Assembly: GCA_947167965.1 (NCBI GenBank)
Contig: CAMVJW010000004.1
Span: 84,893-148,892 of the forward strand
Length of the DNA: 64,000 nt
DNA from: an uncultured Clostridia bacterium
GTDB taxonomy: Bacteria > Bacillota > Clostridia > TANB77 > CAG-508
Direction of reading: 5' to 3'
Of this stretch, positions 33,605-40,996 are shown in pieces. The notes beneath the pieces are model-generated. The model ran no database searches and was not told the DNA's origin. It saw nothing but the letters and a program-made list of their open reading frames with translations. A program made the translations under genes and the position numbers. Within the stretch, counting starts at the first letter, position 1. The number at the start of each line of letters is the position of its first letter.

Positions 33605-34054
33605 ATGGCAAACACAACAGAAATTGTTCCAATAAATAGAAATTCAGCTATTGAGCAATATGAAATTGAAGATATAAAGCAAAAAATCTATACTATAAGA
33701 GGTAAACAAGTAATGCTAGATAGTGATGTAGCTATATTATACCATTATGAAACTAAAAAGATAAATCAAGCTGTAAAAAGAAATATAGACCGATTTCCAG
33801 AAAAGTTTTGTTTTCGATTAACAGAAAACGAACTTGATGATAACTGGTCACAGTTTGTGACCAGTTCAGCAAAAGAGGATATCAAACATCGAGGTAAAAA
33901 ATATTTACCATTAGCATTCACAGAGCAAGGAATAGCAATGCTTTCGGGAGTTTTAAAGAATCAAATTGCAGTACAGGTTAGTATTAATATAATGGATGCT
34001 TTTGTAGAGATGAGAAAATTTATGATTAATAACGGTCAAATATTTAGTAAATAA
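33605..34054 (+). CDS. ORF6N-domain protein, C-terminally short
   Basis: This 149-residue protein has IKQKIYTIRGKQVMLDSDVA, RNIDRFPEKFCFRLTE, then SQFVTSS and LPLAFTEQGIAMLSGVLKN. It aligns with the first ORF6N gene, but ends after the helix VEMRKFMINN, while the frameshifted homologue carries 80 further residues. The palindrome at 33842-33866 encodes the SQFVT motif. ORF6N proteins come from phages and mobile elements and are thought to bind DNA. GGAAGG precedes ATG 33605, and it has its own promoter. No partner gene is obvious. Confidence 0.85.
   Translation: MANTTEIVPINRNSAIEQYEIEDIKQKIYTIRGKQVMLDSDVAILYHYETKKINQAVKRNIDRFPEKFCFRLTENELDDNWSQFVTSSAKEDIKHRGKKYLPLAFTEQGIAMLSGVLKNQIAVQVSINIMDAFVEMRKFMINNGQIFSK
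33842..33866. repeat. ORF6N-associated palindrome 4 (inside the coding region)
   Basis: AACTGGTCACA and TGTGACCAGTT are perfect 11-base arms around GTT. The position in the gene corresponds to palindrome 2 in the first ORF6N gene, but the arm sequences differ. Confidence 0.8.
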
Positions 34055-34148
34055 ATGTTTTGGAATTACATTAATAAAATATGATTCAATAATAAAAGAT
34101 ATACTTTCAAAATTATAACAGTAAAAATTTACATTTTTGTATTAATTG

Positions 34149-34177
34149 TTGTTGATAACTATAATTAATGATATAAT
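34149..34177 (+). promoter_or_regulatory. Promoter of the methyltransferase-desulfurase-MiaB cluster
   Basis: TTGTTG (34149-34154) and TATAAT (34172-34177) are 17 bases apart. The gene start is 40 bases downstream, and the next five genes follow with short gaps. Confidence 0.65.
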
Positions 34178-34216
34178 GAGTGCAAATCTAAAAATGGAGA
34201 TATTTAGAAATAATAA

Positions 34217-34900
34217 ATGGAAAAAGATAAAGTTCAAACCACAATAGAAACATATAATAATATTACCCAAGAATATATTGATTTTTATAAATCAAATATT
34301 GAAAAAGGAAAAATAACATTACAAAAAGAAATAAAATATATTGTTTCTAAACTTAAAAACAATTCAAAGATTTTAGATGCAGGTACAGCAATTGGAGAAT
34401 ATCCAAGATATTTAACAGAAAAATACAACAAGAACTTTAATGTTATAGGAATTGACACATCAGAAAATATGCTTAAAAAAGCAACTGACTTTGCTCCTAA
34501 GGCTAAATTCTTACAAATGGATATAAGAGATTTAAAATTTAATTCAAATACTTTTGATGCAATTATTTGTTTTGCAACATTAATACATGTTGATGATAAA
34601 ACTTGTATTAATGTATTAAATAAATTTGATGAGCTTTTAAAAGAAGAAGGTATAATTGCAATTAATGTAATGGAGCATTTAAAAGGAGATAAAGAAATCT
34701 TTATAAAAGAACCATTTAATGAAAATTATATGACATATTATAATAGATATTCAAAACAATTCTTTATTGACTATTTTACTAATAATAATTACAGAGTCGA
34801 TAAAATATTTAATAAAAAAATATATAAAGAATCTAACGTTGGCAAAGATTTAAGTGGAACTAATGAGTTTACTATTATTGCTAAAAAAATAAATAAGTAA
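34217..34900 (+). CDS. Class I SAM-dependent methyltransferase
   Basis: This 227-residue protein has the SAM motif ILDAGTAIGEYPRYL (GxG in variant form), an acidic IGIDTSENML second strand and FDAIICFATLIHVDD for motif IV. It probably methylates a small molecule. The next gene, a cysteine desulfurase, starts 25 bases later. The methyltransferase at 38233 is a distant relative. Confidence 0.8.
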   Translation: MEKDKVQTTIETYNNITQEYIDFYKSNIEKGKITLQKEIKYIVSKLKNNSKILDAGTAIGEYPRYLTEKYNKNFNVIGIDTSENMLKKATDFAPKAKFLQMDIRDLKFNSNTFDAIICFATLIHVDDKTCINVLNKFDELLKEEGIIAINVMEHLKGDKEIFIKEPFNENYMTYYNRYSKQFFIDYFTNNNYRVDKIFNKKIYKESNVGKDLSGTNEFTIIAKKINK

Positions 34901-34924
34901 AAAATCAAAGAAAGGATTTTTTAT

Positions 34925-36067
34925 ATGAATAAACCTATATATCTTGATAATAATGCAACCACAAAAATTGATGATGAAGTGTTAAATGCTATGCTTCCAT
35001 ATTTTAAAGAACAATATGGAAATCCAAGTAGTATATATTCTTTTGGATGTAAAATAAAACAGGAACTAAAAAATGCAAGGGCTTCAGTTGCTCAATTACT
35101 AAATACAAATCCTGATAATCTAATATTTACAAGTAGTGGAAGTGAAGGAAATGTTACTTCAATTATGAGTGCTATTAAAACTAATCCAAATAAAAAACAC
35201 ATCATAACAACAAAAATTGAACATGCATCTATTTTAGAAACTATGAAACATCTAGAAACTCAAGGATATAATGTCACATACTTATCAGTTGATAATTTAG
35301 GTAGGCTAGATTTAGACGAATTAAAAAATTCTATCACAAGTGATACATGTTTAATTTCTGTAATGATGGTTAATAACGAATTAGGTAATATATATCCTAT
35401 TAAAGAAATTACTAAGATAGCACATCAAAATAGTATTTTAGTACATTGTGATGGAGTACAAGCACTTGGAAAAATAAAAATTGATGTTGAAGAGTTAGAT
35501 GTAGATTATTTTTCAATTTCTGGTCATAAAATAAATGCACCGAAGGGAATAGGTGCTTTATATATAAAGAATAATGATTTCTTTAGTCCATTAATTTTTG
35601 GTCATCAAGAAAATAACAGAAGAGGTGGAACTGAAAATGTTCCATATATAGTTGGATTTGGAAAGGCTGCAGAACTGATTATTAATGATAATTATAATAA
35701 AGAAAAAGAAATACAAAAACTTAGAGATTATATGGAACAAAAAATTAGGAGCAATATAGAAAACGTTTTTATTTATGGGGATATAGATAATAGAGTTCCA
35801 GGTACCTCAAGTATAGCAATTGAGGGAATAAAAGGTGATGAATTAATGATAGTATTAGAATCTTATAACATTTTTGTTTCTACTGGATCAGCTTGTAATT
35901 CTGAAATAGCTCTTCCATCACATGTCTTAGTAGCATGTAATGCTGATCTAGAAAAATATAGCCCTATAAGAATAAGCTTAGATAAAAATACAACTAAGGA
36001 AGATATAGATACATTTATTAATTGTTTAACAGATTTAATAAAAATGTTAAGAAAGAGAGGAAAATAA
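34925..36067 (+). CDS. Cysteine desulfurase (NifS/IscS family)
   Basis: This 380-residue PLP enzyme has YLDNNATTKID at the N-terminus, TSSGSEGN, the His of TKIEHAS, the PLP lysine in SGHKINAPKG and the catalytic Cys in TGSACNSE. The loop length after the Cys suits the NifS/IscS-II group. It supplies sulfur for Fe-S clusters or tRNA thiolation. AAAGGA precedes ATG 34925. It is followed within three bases by a ferredoxin-like protein and then MiaB, which suggests sulfur delivery to the methylthiotransferase. Confidence 0.9.
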   Translation: MNKPIYLDNNATTKIDDEVLNAMLPYFKEQYGNPSSIYSFGCKIKQELKNARASVAQLLNTNPDNLIFTSSGSEGNVTSIMSAIKTNPNKKHIITTKIEHASILETMKHLETQGYNVTYLSVDNLGRLDLDELKNSITSDTCLISVMMVNNELGNIYPIKEITKIAHQNSILVHCDGVQALGKIKIDVEELDVDYFSISGHKINAPKGIGALYIKNNDFFSPLIFGHQENNRRGGTENVPYIVGFGKAAELIINDNYNKEKEIQKLRDYMEQKIRSNIENVFIYGDIDNRVPGTSSIAIEGIKGDELMIVLESYNIFVSTGSACNSEIALPSHVLVACNADLEKYSPIRISLDKNTTKEDIDTFINCLTDLIKMLRKRGK

Positions 36068-36069
36068 TT

Positions 36070-36690
36070 ATGCCAGTAATAATTAATTATAAAATATGTG
36101 ATAATGCTGAAGCTTGTAATGCAATTAATGTATGCCCAACAGGTGCTTTTAGGTGGAATAAGGAAAAAAACTCTCTAGAAATAGATGAAAGTACATGTAT
36201 TAATTGTGGAAAATGTGCTACATCAGAAGAAAGTTGTGGAGTTGGAGCTATTAAATTTGCAAAAGATGAGGAGGAACTTAAAAAAATCAAAAAAGAAATA
36301 GATGATGATCCTCGAACAATTTCTGATTTAATGGTAGATAGATATGGTGGACAACCACTAAATAATCCTTTTTATTGTCAAGAAGATGAATTACAACCAG
36401 TTTTAACTACACCTAATTTATGCTTTGTAGAGTTTTTTAATGATGATTCTATAGAGTGCTTAATAAAGTCTATACCAATAAAAGAGATTTTAAAAATCAA
36501 TAATGAAAATAATACATATCGTAAAGTTGAAATAGCTACAGATAAATTATTAAATAAATATGGTGTAAAAAGTTTACCTGCATTATTAATAATTAAAAAT
36601 GATGATTTACTAGGAAAAATAGAAGGCTATTATTCAATTGATCAAAAACAAGAATTAATGGATAAAATAAATGAAATATTAAATAAATAG
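36070..36690 (+). CDS. Ferredoxin + thioredoxin-like fusion
   Basis: About 206 residues. The N-terminal half has two [4Fe-4S] motifs, CDNAEAC..NVCP and CINCGKC..SCG. The C-terminal half has a thioredoxin-like arrangement (CFVEFFNDDS, then LLNKYGVKSLPALLIIKND), but with no CxxC. ATG 36070 is chosen, with AGAGAGG 10 bases upstream; the upstream frame extension overlaps the desulfurase gene. Between a cysteine desulfurase and MiaB, it may feed electrons or a sulfur carrier function to MiaB. Confidence 0.75.
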   Translation: MPVIINYKICDNAEACNAINVCPTGAFRWNKEKNSLEIDESTCINCGKCATSEESCGVGAIKFAKDEEELKKIKKEIDDDPRTISDLMVDRYGGQPLNNPFYCQEDELQPVLTTPNLCFVEFFNDDSIECLIKSIPIKEILKINNENNTYRKVEIATDKLLNKYGVKSLPALLIIKNDDLLGKIEGYYSIDQKQELMDKINEILNK

Positions 36691-36704
36691 AAAGGCAAAA
36701 TCTA

Positions 36705-38099
36705 ATGGAACAAATAGATTATATAAATACTGTAAAAGATAAAATTAAAAATAAGAATCAAAAATATTATATTTTAACTTTTGGATGTCAATTAAATGAA
36801 AATGATTCTGAAAAAATTGCAGGTATGTTAGAAGAAATGGGATATACTAAAACAGATAATATATCAGATTCTGACTTAATAATATTTAATACATGCTGTG
36901 TTAGGGAAAACGCGGAAGAACGTTTATTCGGAAAAATAGGTGAAGTAAAAAGATTAAAAGAAGAAAAAAATACTATTATTGCAATCGGTGGATGTATGAT
37001 GCAAGAAAAGTCTATGCTTGAAAAAATACAAAAAAGCTATAAATATGTAGATATAGTATTTGGAACTCATACAATTCAAACACTTCCAGAAGATTTATAT
37101 AAAGTACTTATAAAAAGACAAAAAGCAAAAGAAATTCTTTACATAGATGGTGAAATTATAGAAGGATTACCAATTAAAAGAAATGATAAATATAGAGCTT
37201 CTGTTACTATAATGTATGGATGTAATAATTTTTGTACATATTGTATTGTTCCTTATGTTAGAGGTAGAGAACGTAGCAGACACCCTAATGATATATTAGA
37301 TGAGATTAAAAGTCTTGCTCAAAATGGATATAAAGAAATTACATTATTAGGTCAAAATGTTAATTCATATGGAAATGATAAATTTAAATATTGTAAATCT
37401 AAAGAAGCGGTGGAAATTGATACTTTCGCTAAATTGTTAAGAGAAATATGTAAAATAGAAGGAATTGAGAAAGTTAAGTTTATGTCTCCACATCCAAAAG
37501 ATTTTACAGATGATGTGATAGAAGCAATAAAAGATAATCCAAAAATCTCTAGAATGATACATATGCCATTACAATCTGGAAATTCAAAAGTTTTAAAAGA
37601 AATGAATAGAAAATATACAAAAGAAGATTTCCTTAATCTAATAGATAAAATGAAAACAGAAATACCAGATATACATCTTTCAACAGATATAATAGTTGGT
37701 TTTCCAGGAGAAACTGATATAGAATTTGAAGATACTTTAGATGTTGTAAGAAAAGTTGAATTTGAACAAATATTTATGTTTATATACTCTCCAAGAGAAG
37801 GAACAGTTGCCGCATCAAGAGATGATCAAATCCCAGATGATATAAAACATAAAAGATTTAATAGACTAAAAGAAATATATGATAAACAGGTAGAAATTCA
37901 GAATGAAAAATATATTGGAACAATTCAAAATGTTTTAATTGAAGGGCCAAGCAAAAATGACCCAAATAAATTAACAGGAAGAACAGATTCAAATAAAGTT
38001 ATTGTATTTACACCTAATGGAACAGAGAAAATAGGAGAGTATGTTAATCTTAAAATAACAGAAAATCACAGATGGTTTTTAATAGGTGAAATATTATAA
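36705..38099 (+). CDS. miaB: tRNA-i6A37 methylthiotransferase MiaB
   Basis: This 464-residue MiaB has the N-terminal UPF0004 domain with three Cys (FGCQLN, NTCCVREN, GGCMMQEK), a radical SAM core with CNNFCTYCIVPYVRGRERSR, and a C-terminal TRAM domain (YIGTIQNVLIEG to the end). It adds methylthio groups to N6-isopentenyl-A37 of tRNA. AAAGGC precedes the ATG. It is the last gene of the desulfurase-ferredoxin cluster, and a hairpin follows. Confidence 0.92.
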   Translation: MEQIDYINTVKDKIKNKNQKYYILTFGCQLNENDSEKIAGMLEEMGYTKTDNISDSDLIIFNTCCVRENAEERLFGKIGEVKRLKEEKNTIIAIGGCMMQEKSMLEKIQKSYKYVDIVFGTHTIQTLPEDLYKVLIKRQKAKEILYIDGEIIEGLPIKRNDKYRASVTIMYGCNNFCTYCIVPYVRGRERSRHPNDILDEIKSLAQNGYKEITLLGQNVNSYGNDKFKYCKSKEAVEIDTFAKLLREICKIEGIEKVKFMSPHPKDFTDDVIEAIKDNPKISRMIHMPLQSGNSKVLKEMNRKYTKEDFLNLIDKMKTEIPDIHLSTDIIVGFPGETDIEFEDTLDVVRKVEFEQIFMFIYSPREGTVAASRDDQIPDDIKHKRFNRLKEIYDKQVEIQNEKYIGTIQNVLIEGPSKNDPNKLTGRTDSNKVIVFTPNGTEKIGEYVNLKITENHRWFLIGEIL

Positions 38100-38125
38100 T
38101 CCCTTCATATTATTACACATACACT

Positions 38126-38145
38126 TATCGTATCGTAATACGATA
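38126..38145 (+). terminator. Hairpin after miaB
   Basis: TATCGTAT and ATACGATA flank CGTA in a perfect eight-base-pair stem about 30 bases after miaB. The T-run comes only some 20 bases later, so termination is possible but not certain. Confidence 0.45.
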
Positions 38146-38182
38146 TGATGAAAATAAAACCTAACCTATTTTTTTTTATTTG

Positions 38183-38212
38183 TTGACTTCCCATATTTTG
38201 CCAATCTATAAT
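38183..38212 (+). promoter_or_regulatory. Promoter of the methyltransferase at 38233
   Basis: TTGACT (38183-38188) and TATAAT (38207-38212) are 18 bases apart, 20 bases before the start codon. The GGAGGTGGGG site lies between. Confidence 0.7.
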
Positions 38213-38232
38213 ATAATTGGAGGTGGGGAAAA

Positions 38233-38892
38233 ATGGAAAACATTAATAATATATCAAAACTAACTGACGAAGAAAAAATTAAAACAGTTTTGGCCAATTA
38301 TAATGATATTGCCAAAGATTATGTTATAAATTTTTGGAATGACACTTGTGATAATAAATATATTGATGGTTTTTTGAATGATTTACCTGGTAAAAAAATT
38401 CTTGATTTAGGATGTGGAATTGGAAAAGATGAATATTATATTTCAAATAAAGGATATGATATAATTGGAATTGACTTTGCAGAAAATGTTATTAAAGAAG
38501 CAAAAAACAAATTTCCAAGTTGTAAATTTGAAATTAAAGATTTAACTGATTTAAATTATCCATCTAATAGCTTTGATGGGATTATATTTATAAATACATT
38601 ATTTCATATTCCAGAAAAAAAATTATTTAATACATTTAAAAATATAAATAGAATTTTAAAATCAAATGGAAAAATGCTTATGATATTTCAGGAAGGTGAA
38701 AAAGAGTTTCTTCAAGAAGAACCACTAAAAAAAGGAAATTATGTATATATGCATGAATACACATTTGAATTTATTAATAGTGTTTTAAATGCTCATAATC
38801 TTAAAATTTATAATTTTGAAAGAGAAAATGTTAATGATAAAAATTGTCCTATAAACAAAAAGTTAATTTTATATATTGAAAAAAAGAATTAA
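38233..38892 (+). CDS. Class I SAM-dependent methyltransferase
   Basis: This 219-residue protein has the SAM motif ILDLGCGIGKDEYYI, the IGIDFAENVI second strand and the FDGIIFINTLFHI motif IV. It is probably small-molecule directed. GGAGGTGGGG stands before the ATG, an unusually strong ribosome site, and the gene has its own near-consensus promoter. The next gene is the HTH-HAD regulator, 27 bases downstream. Confidence 0.82.
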   Translation: MENINNISKLTDEEKIKTVLANYNDIAKDYVINFWNDTCDNKYIDGFLNDLPGKKILDLGCGIGKDEYYISNKGYDIIGIDFAENVIKEAKNKFPSCKFEIKDLTDLNYPSNSFDGIIFINTLFHIPEKKLFNTFKNINRILKSNGKMLMIFQEGEKEFLQEEPLKKGNYVYMHEYTFEFINSVLNAHNLKIYNFERENVNDKNCPINKKLILYIEKKN

Positions 38893-38919
38893 AAAATTTA
38901 GTTGAAAGGGGATAATACA

Positions 38920-39984
38920 ATGCCTATTATTACACACATAGATGAGCAAAGAAAAAAAATGGGATATACAGTAAAAGAACTAGCTGAAAAAGTTGGAATT
39001 ACACCACCAAATTTATCAAAGATAATTCATGGAAAAGTTTTTGAACTAAAATTATCAACATTAGAAAATTTATGTAAAGCTTTACAATGTCAAATAGGTG
39101 ATATGTTTGAATATAAAGAAAATGGAAAGCCAAAAATAATACCACTCTTTTTAGATTTTTCAGGAACAACAGATAAATTACTTGATGGGGGAGCAGAAAA
39201 CGTAAAAGAATTTTTTGACTATATTAAATCATTACAAGAAAGAACAGGAAGTACTGTTCAAATCACAATGATTACAGGAACTGCATATTTAACTGCAAAA
39301 TGTAAATATAAACCTCTTAGAGCTTTAGCTCAAAATTATGGAGTACCAGACTTATTTGATGGAGTAGTTGCAGAATATTGTGGACATTGGGTAAGAGCTA
39401 ATTCAGAAAAACATCTTTTATCAATGGATACGGACTTATTAAAACTAAGACCTACTTTAGAGACATTAATTAAACAATATAAAGAATATGGTGCAGTAAG
39501 AAATGATAAAGTTTCAAGTTATGATAATGTTATATTCGAAAAAGAAAAAGCTGTAAAAGAAATAGATAAATCTACTATATTAGAATTTAATGAAAAAGTT
39601 TTATCTGCAATAAATAAAGAATTTGGAAATGATATAGATTTAGAAACACGTATATATTATGATGAATATGGAAAAGAATGTGATATAAAACCAATTATAC
39701 ATTCTAAAGCACAAGCAGTTTATATGATATTAAAAGAATTAAAAGAAAAATATGAAATTCAAAGTGTAATAATTGGTGGAGATTCACAAGAAGAAGATTT
39801 AATTATGTATACTGAAAACAAACATAGGCTTGAGGATTTGGGAATGAAAACAGTATTTATTGCGCCATCTAATATAGGTAAAATATCAAGTATAGACAAA
39901 GATATAATTATTGGTAGATGGCAAAATTTCGATGGTATTACAGATGCATTAAAAAAACATATTGAAAGAGAATATGGAGGTTGA
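38920..39984 (+). CDS. HTH (XRE/Cro-like) + HAD-like phosphatase fusion with DxSGT motif
   Basis: About 354 residues. The N-terminal 65 residues form an XRE-type HTH (YTVKELAEKVGITPPNLSKII). After a short linker, IIPLFLDFSGTTDKL begins a HAD-like domain whose motif I is DFSGT, where HAD enzymes usually have DxDGT. MITGTA stands for motif II, and IGGDSQEEDL for motif IV. A homologous domain without HTH is at 47758 with DYSGT. Loss of the second motif I Asp would remove the general acid/base. ATG 38920 is chosen for AAAGGGGA nine bases upstream. The protein may sense a phosphorylated ligand. Confidence 0.75.
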   Translation: MPIITHIDEQRKKMGYTVKELAEKVGITPPNLSKIIHGKVFELKLSTLENLCKALQCQIGDMFEYKENGKPKIIPLFLDFSGTTDKLLDGGAENVKEFFDYIKSLQERTGSTVQITMITGTAYLTAKCKYKPLRALAQNYGVPDLFDGVVAEYCGHWVRANSEKHLLSMDTDLLKLRPTLETLIKQYKEYGAVRNDKVSSYDNVIFEKEKAVKEIDKSTILEFNEKVLSAINKEFGNDIDLETRIYYDEYGKECDIKPIIHSKAQAVYMILKELKEKYEIQSVIIGGDSQEEDLIMYTENKHRLEDLGMKTVFIAPSNIGKISSIDKDIIIGRWQNFDGITDALKKHIEREYGG

Positions 39985-39993
39985 TTTTAGTCT

Positions 39994-40398
39994 ATGAACA
40001 AATATATAATGGTATTTGAATATAATCTTGAAAGATTTATGGATTTAGATAAAATAATACTATTTAAAAAGAATCTAGAAACAATTCAACAAGGCGGAAA
40101 TTTGGTTAACCTTGTCTTTTATGGCAATGCAGATAATGAAGAATTTTCAACTTTTATGGGATATTTTAATAGATTATTACAAAAGAAAATATGTAAGATT
40201 TCTATTTCTTTTAAAACAAATGAAATGGTTATAGAAAAAGGAATAAATAATAAATCAATTAAATTATCTTCTAGAAATGCGAAAGAAATAATTAACAAAA
40301 ATTTTAATAGTGTTATTCAAGAATATTATAATGATGAAGAAATTAAAATTAAAGTATTTCCAAATACTGATTGGGAAAAGGCTGTCCTAAACCTATAA
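39994..40398 (+). CDS. Unrecognised small protein
   Basis: This is a 134-residue soluble alpha/beta protein with no known motif (MVFEYNLERFMDLDKI, then SISFKTNEMVIEK). It starts nine bases after the HTH-HAD gene and ends 15 bases before a flavodoxin-fold reductase, so it sits in an operon with both. Length and spacing suggest a real gene, but the role is unknown. Confidence 0.6.
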   Translation: MNKYIMVFEYNLERFMDLDKIILFKKNLETIQQGGNLVNLVFYGNADNEEFSTFMGYFNRLLQKKICKISISFKTNEMVIEKGINNKSIKLSSRNAKEIINKNFNSVIQEYYNDEEIKIKVFPNTDWEKAVLNL

Positions 40399-40413
40399 GA
40401 AGGAGCAATATAA

Positions 40414-40977
40414 ATGAAAAAAATGTTAATTTTAAATGGATCTCCTCATAGTAATGGAGATACTTCATATATAATATCTAAGTTAAAAGAAAAAATTAAT
40501 GATAAGGTAGAAATTGTAGAACTAAATGCATATAAATCAAATATTAAACCTTGTTTTGATTGTAGGTATTGTTGTAAAAATGAAGGCTGTTCAATTGATG
40601 ATGATATGAAAATAATTTGGAAAGATGATTATGAAATATTAGTAATTGCATCACCTGTTTATATGTATAATGTTACACCACCATTATTTTCAATTATTAC
40701 AAGATTAAATATGAGGTGGTGCAATAAACATTTTTTAAATAAAGAATATAGTTCTGTAACAAAAAAAGGAATACTAATCCTAACTGGTAGTGGTTATGGT
40801 AAGCCTGATAATGCAATTGATTCAGCAAATAGAGCATTTGAATTTTTAAATGCTGAATTTAATATTAATGATACATATATATATTCATTAAATACAGATA
40901 CTATACCTGCCAAAAATGATAAAAATATAAAAGTTTTGATAGATAAAGCTGTTAAATCATTAAATCTGATGAATTAG
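40414..40977 (+). CDS. NADPH-dependent FMN reductase (flavodoxin fold)
   Basis: This 187-residue protein has the FMN phosphate loop NGSPHSNGDTSY (residues about 8-19), a Cys-rich PCFDCRYCCKNEGC insert, and ASPVYMYNVTPPLFSIITRL for the isoalloxazine site. This is the common NAD(P)H-dependent oxidoreductase type with an Fe-S-like Cys cluster. AAGGAG precedes ATG 40414. It resembles the reductase at 27816 in pattern. Confidence 0.85.
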   Translation: MKKMLILNGSPHSNGDTSYIISKLKEKINDKVEIVELNAYKSNIKPCFDCRYCCKNEGCSIDDDMKIIWKDDYEILVIASPVYMYNVTPPLFSIITRLNMRWCNKHFLNKEYSSVTKKGILILTGSGYGKPDNAIDSANRAFEFLNAEFNINDTYIYSLNTDTIPAKNDKNIKVLIDKAVKSLNLMN

Positions 40978-40996
40978 TAGATAGTGGAGATTAATT

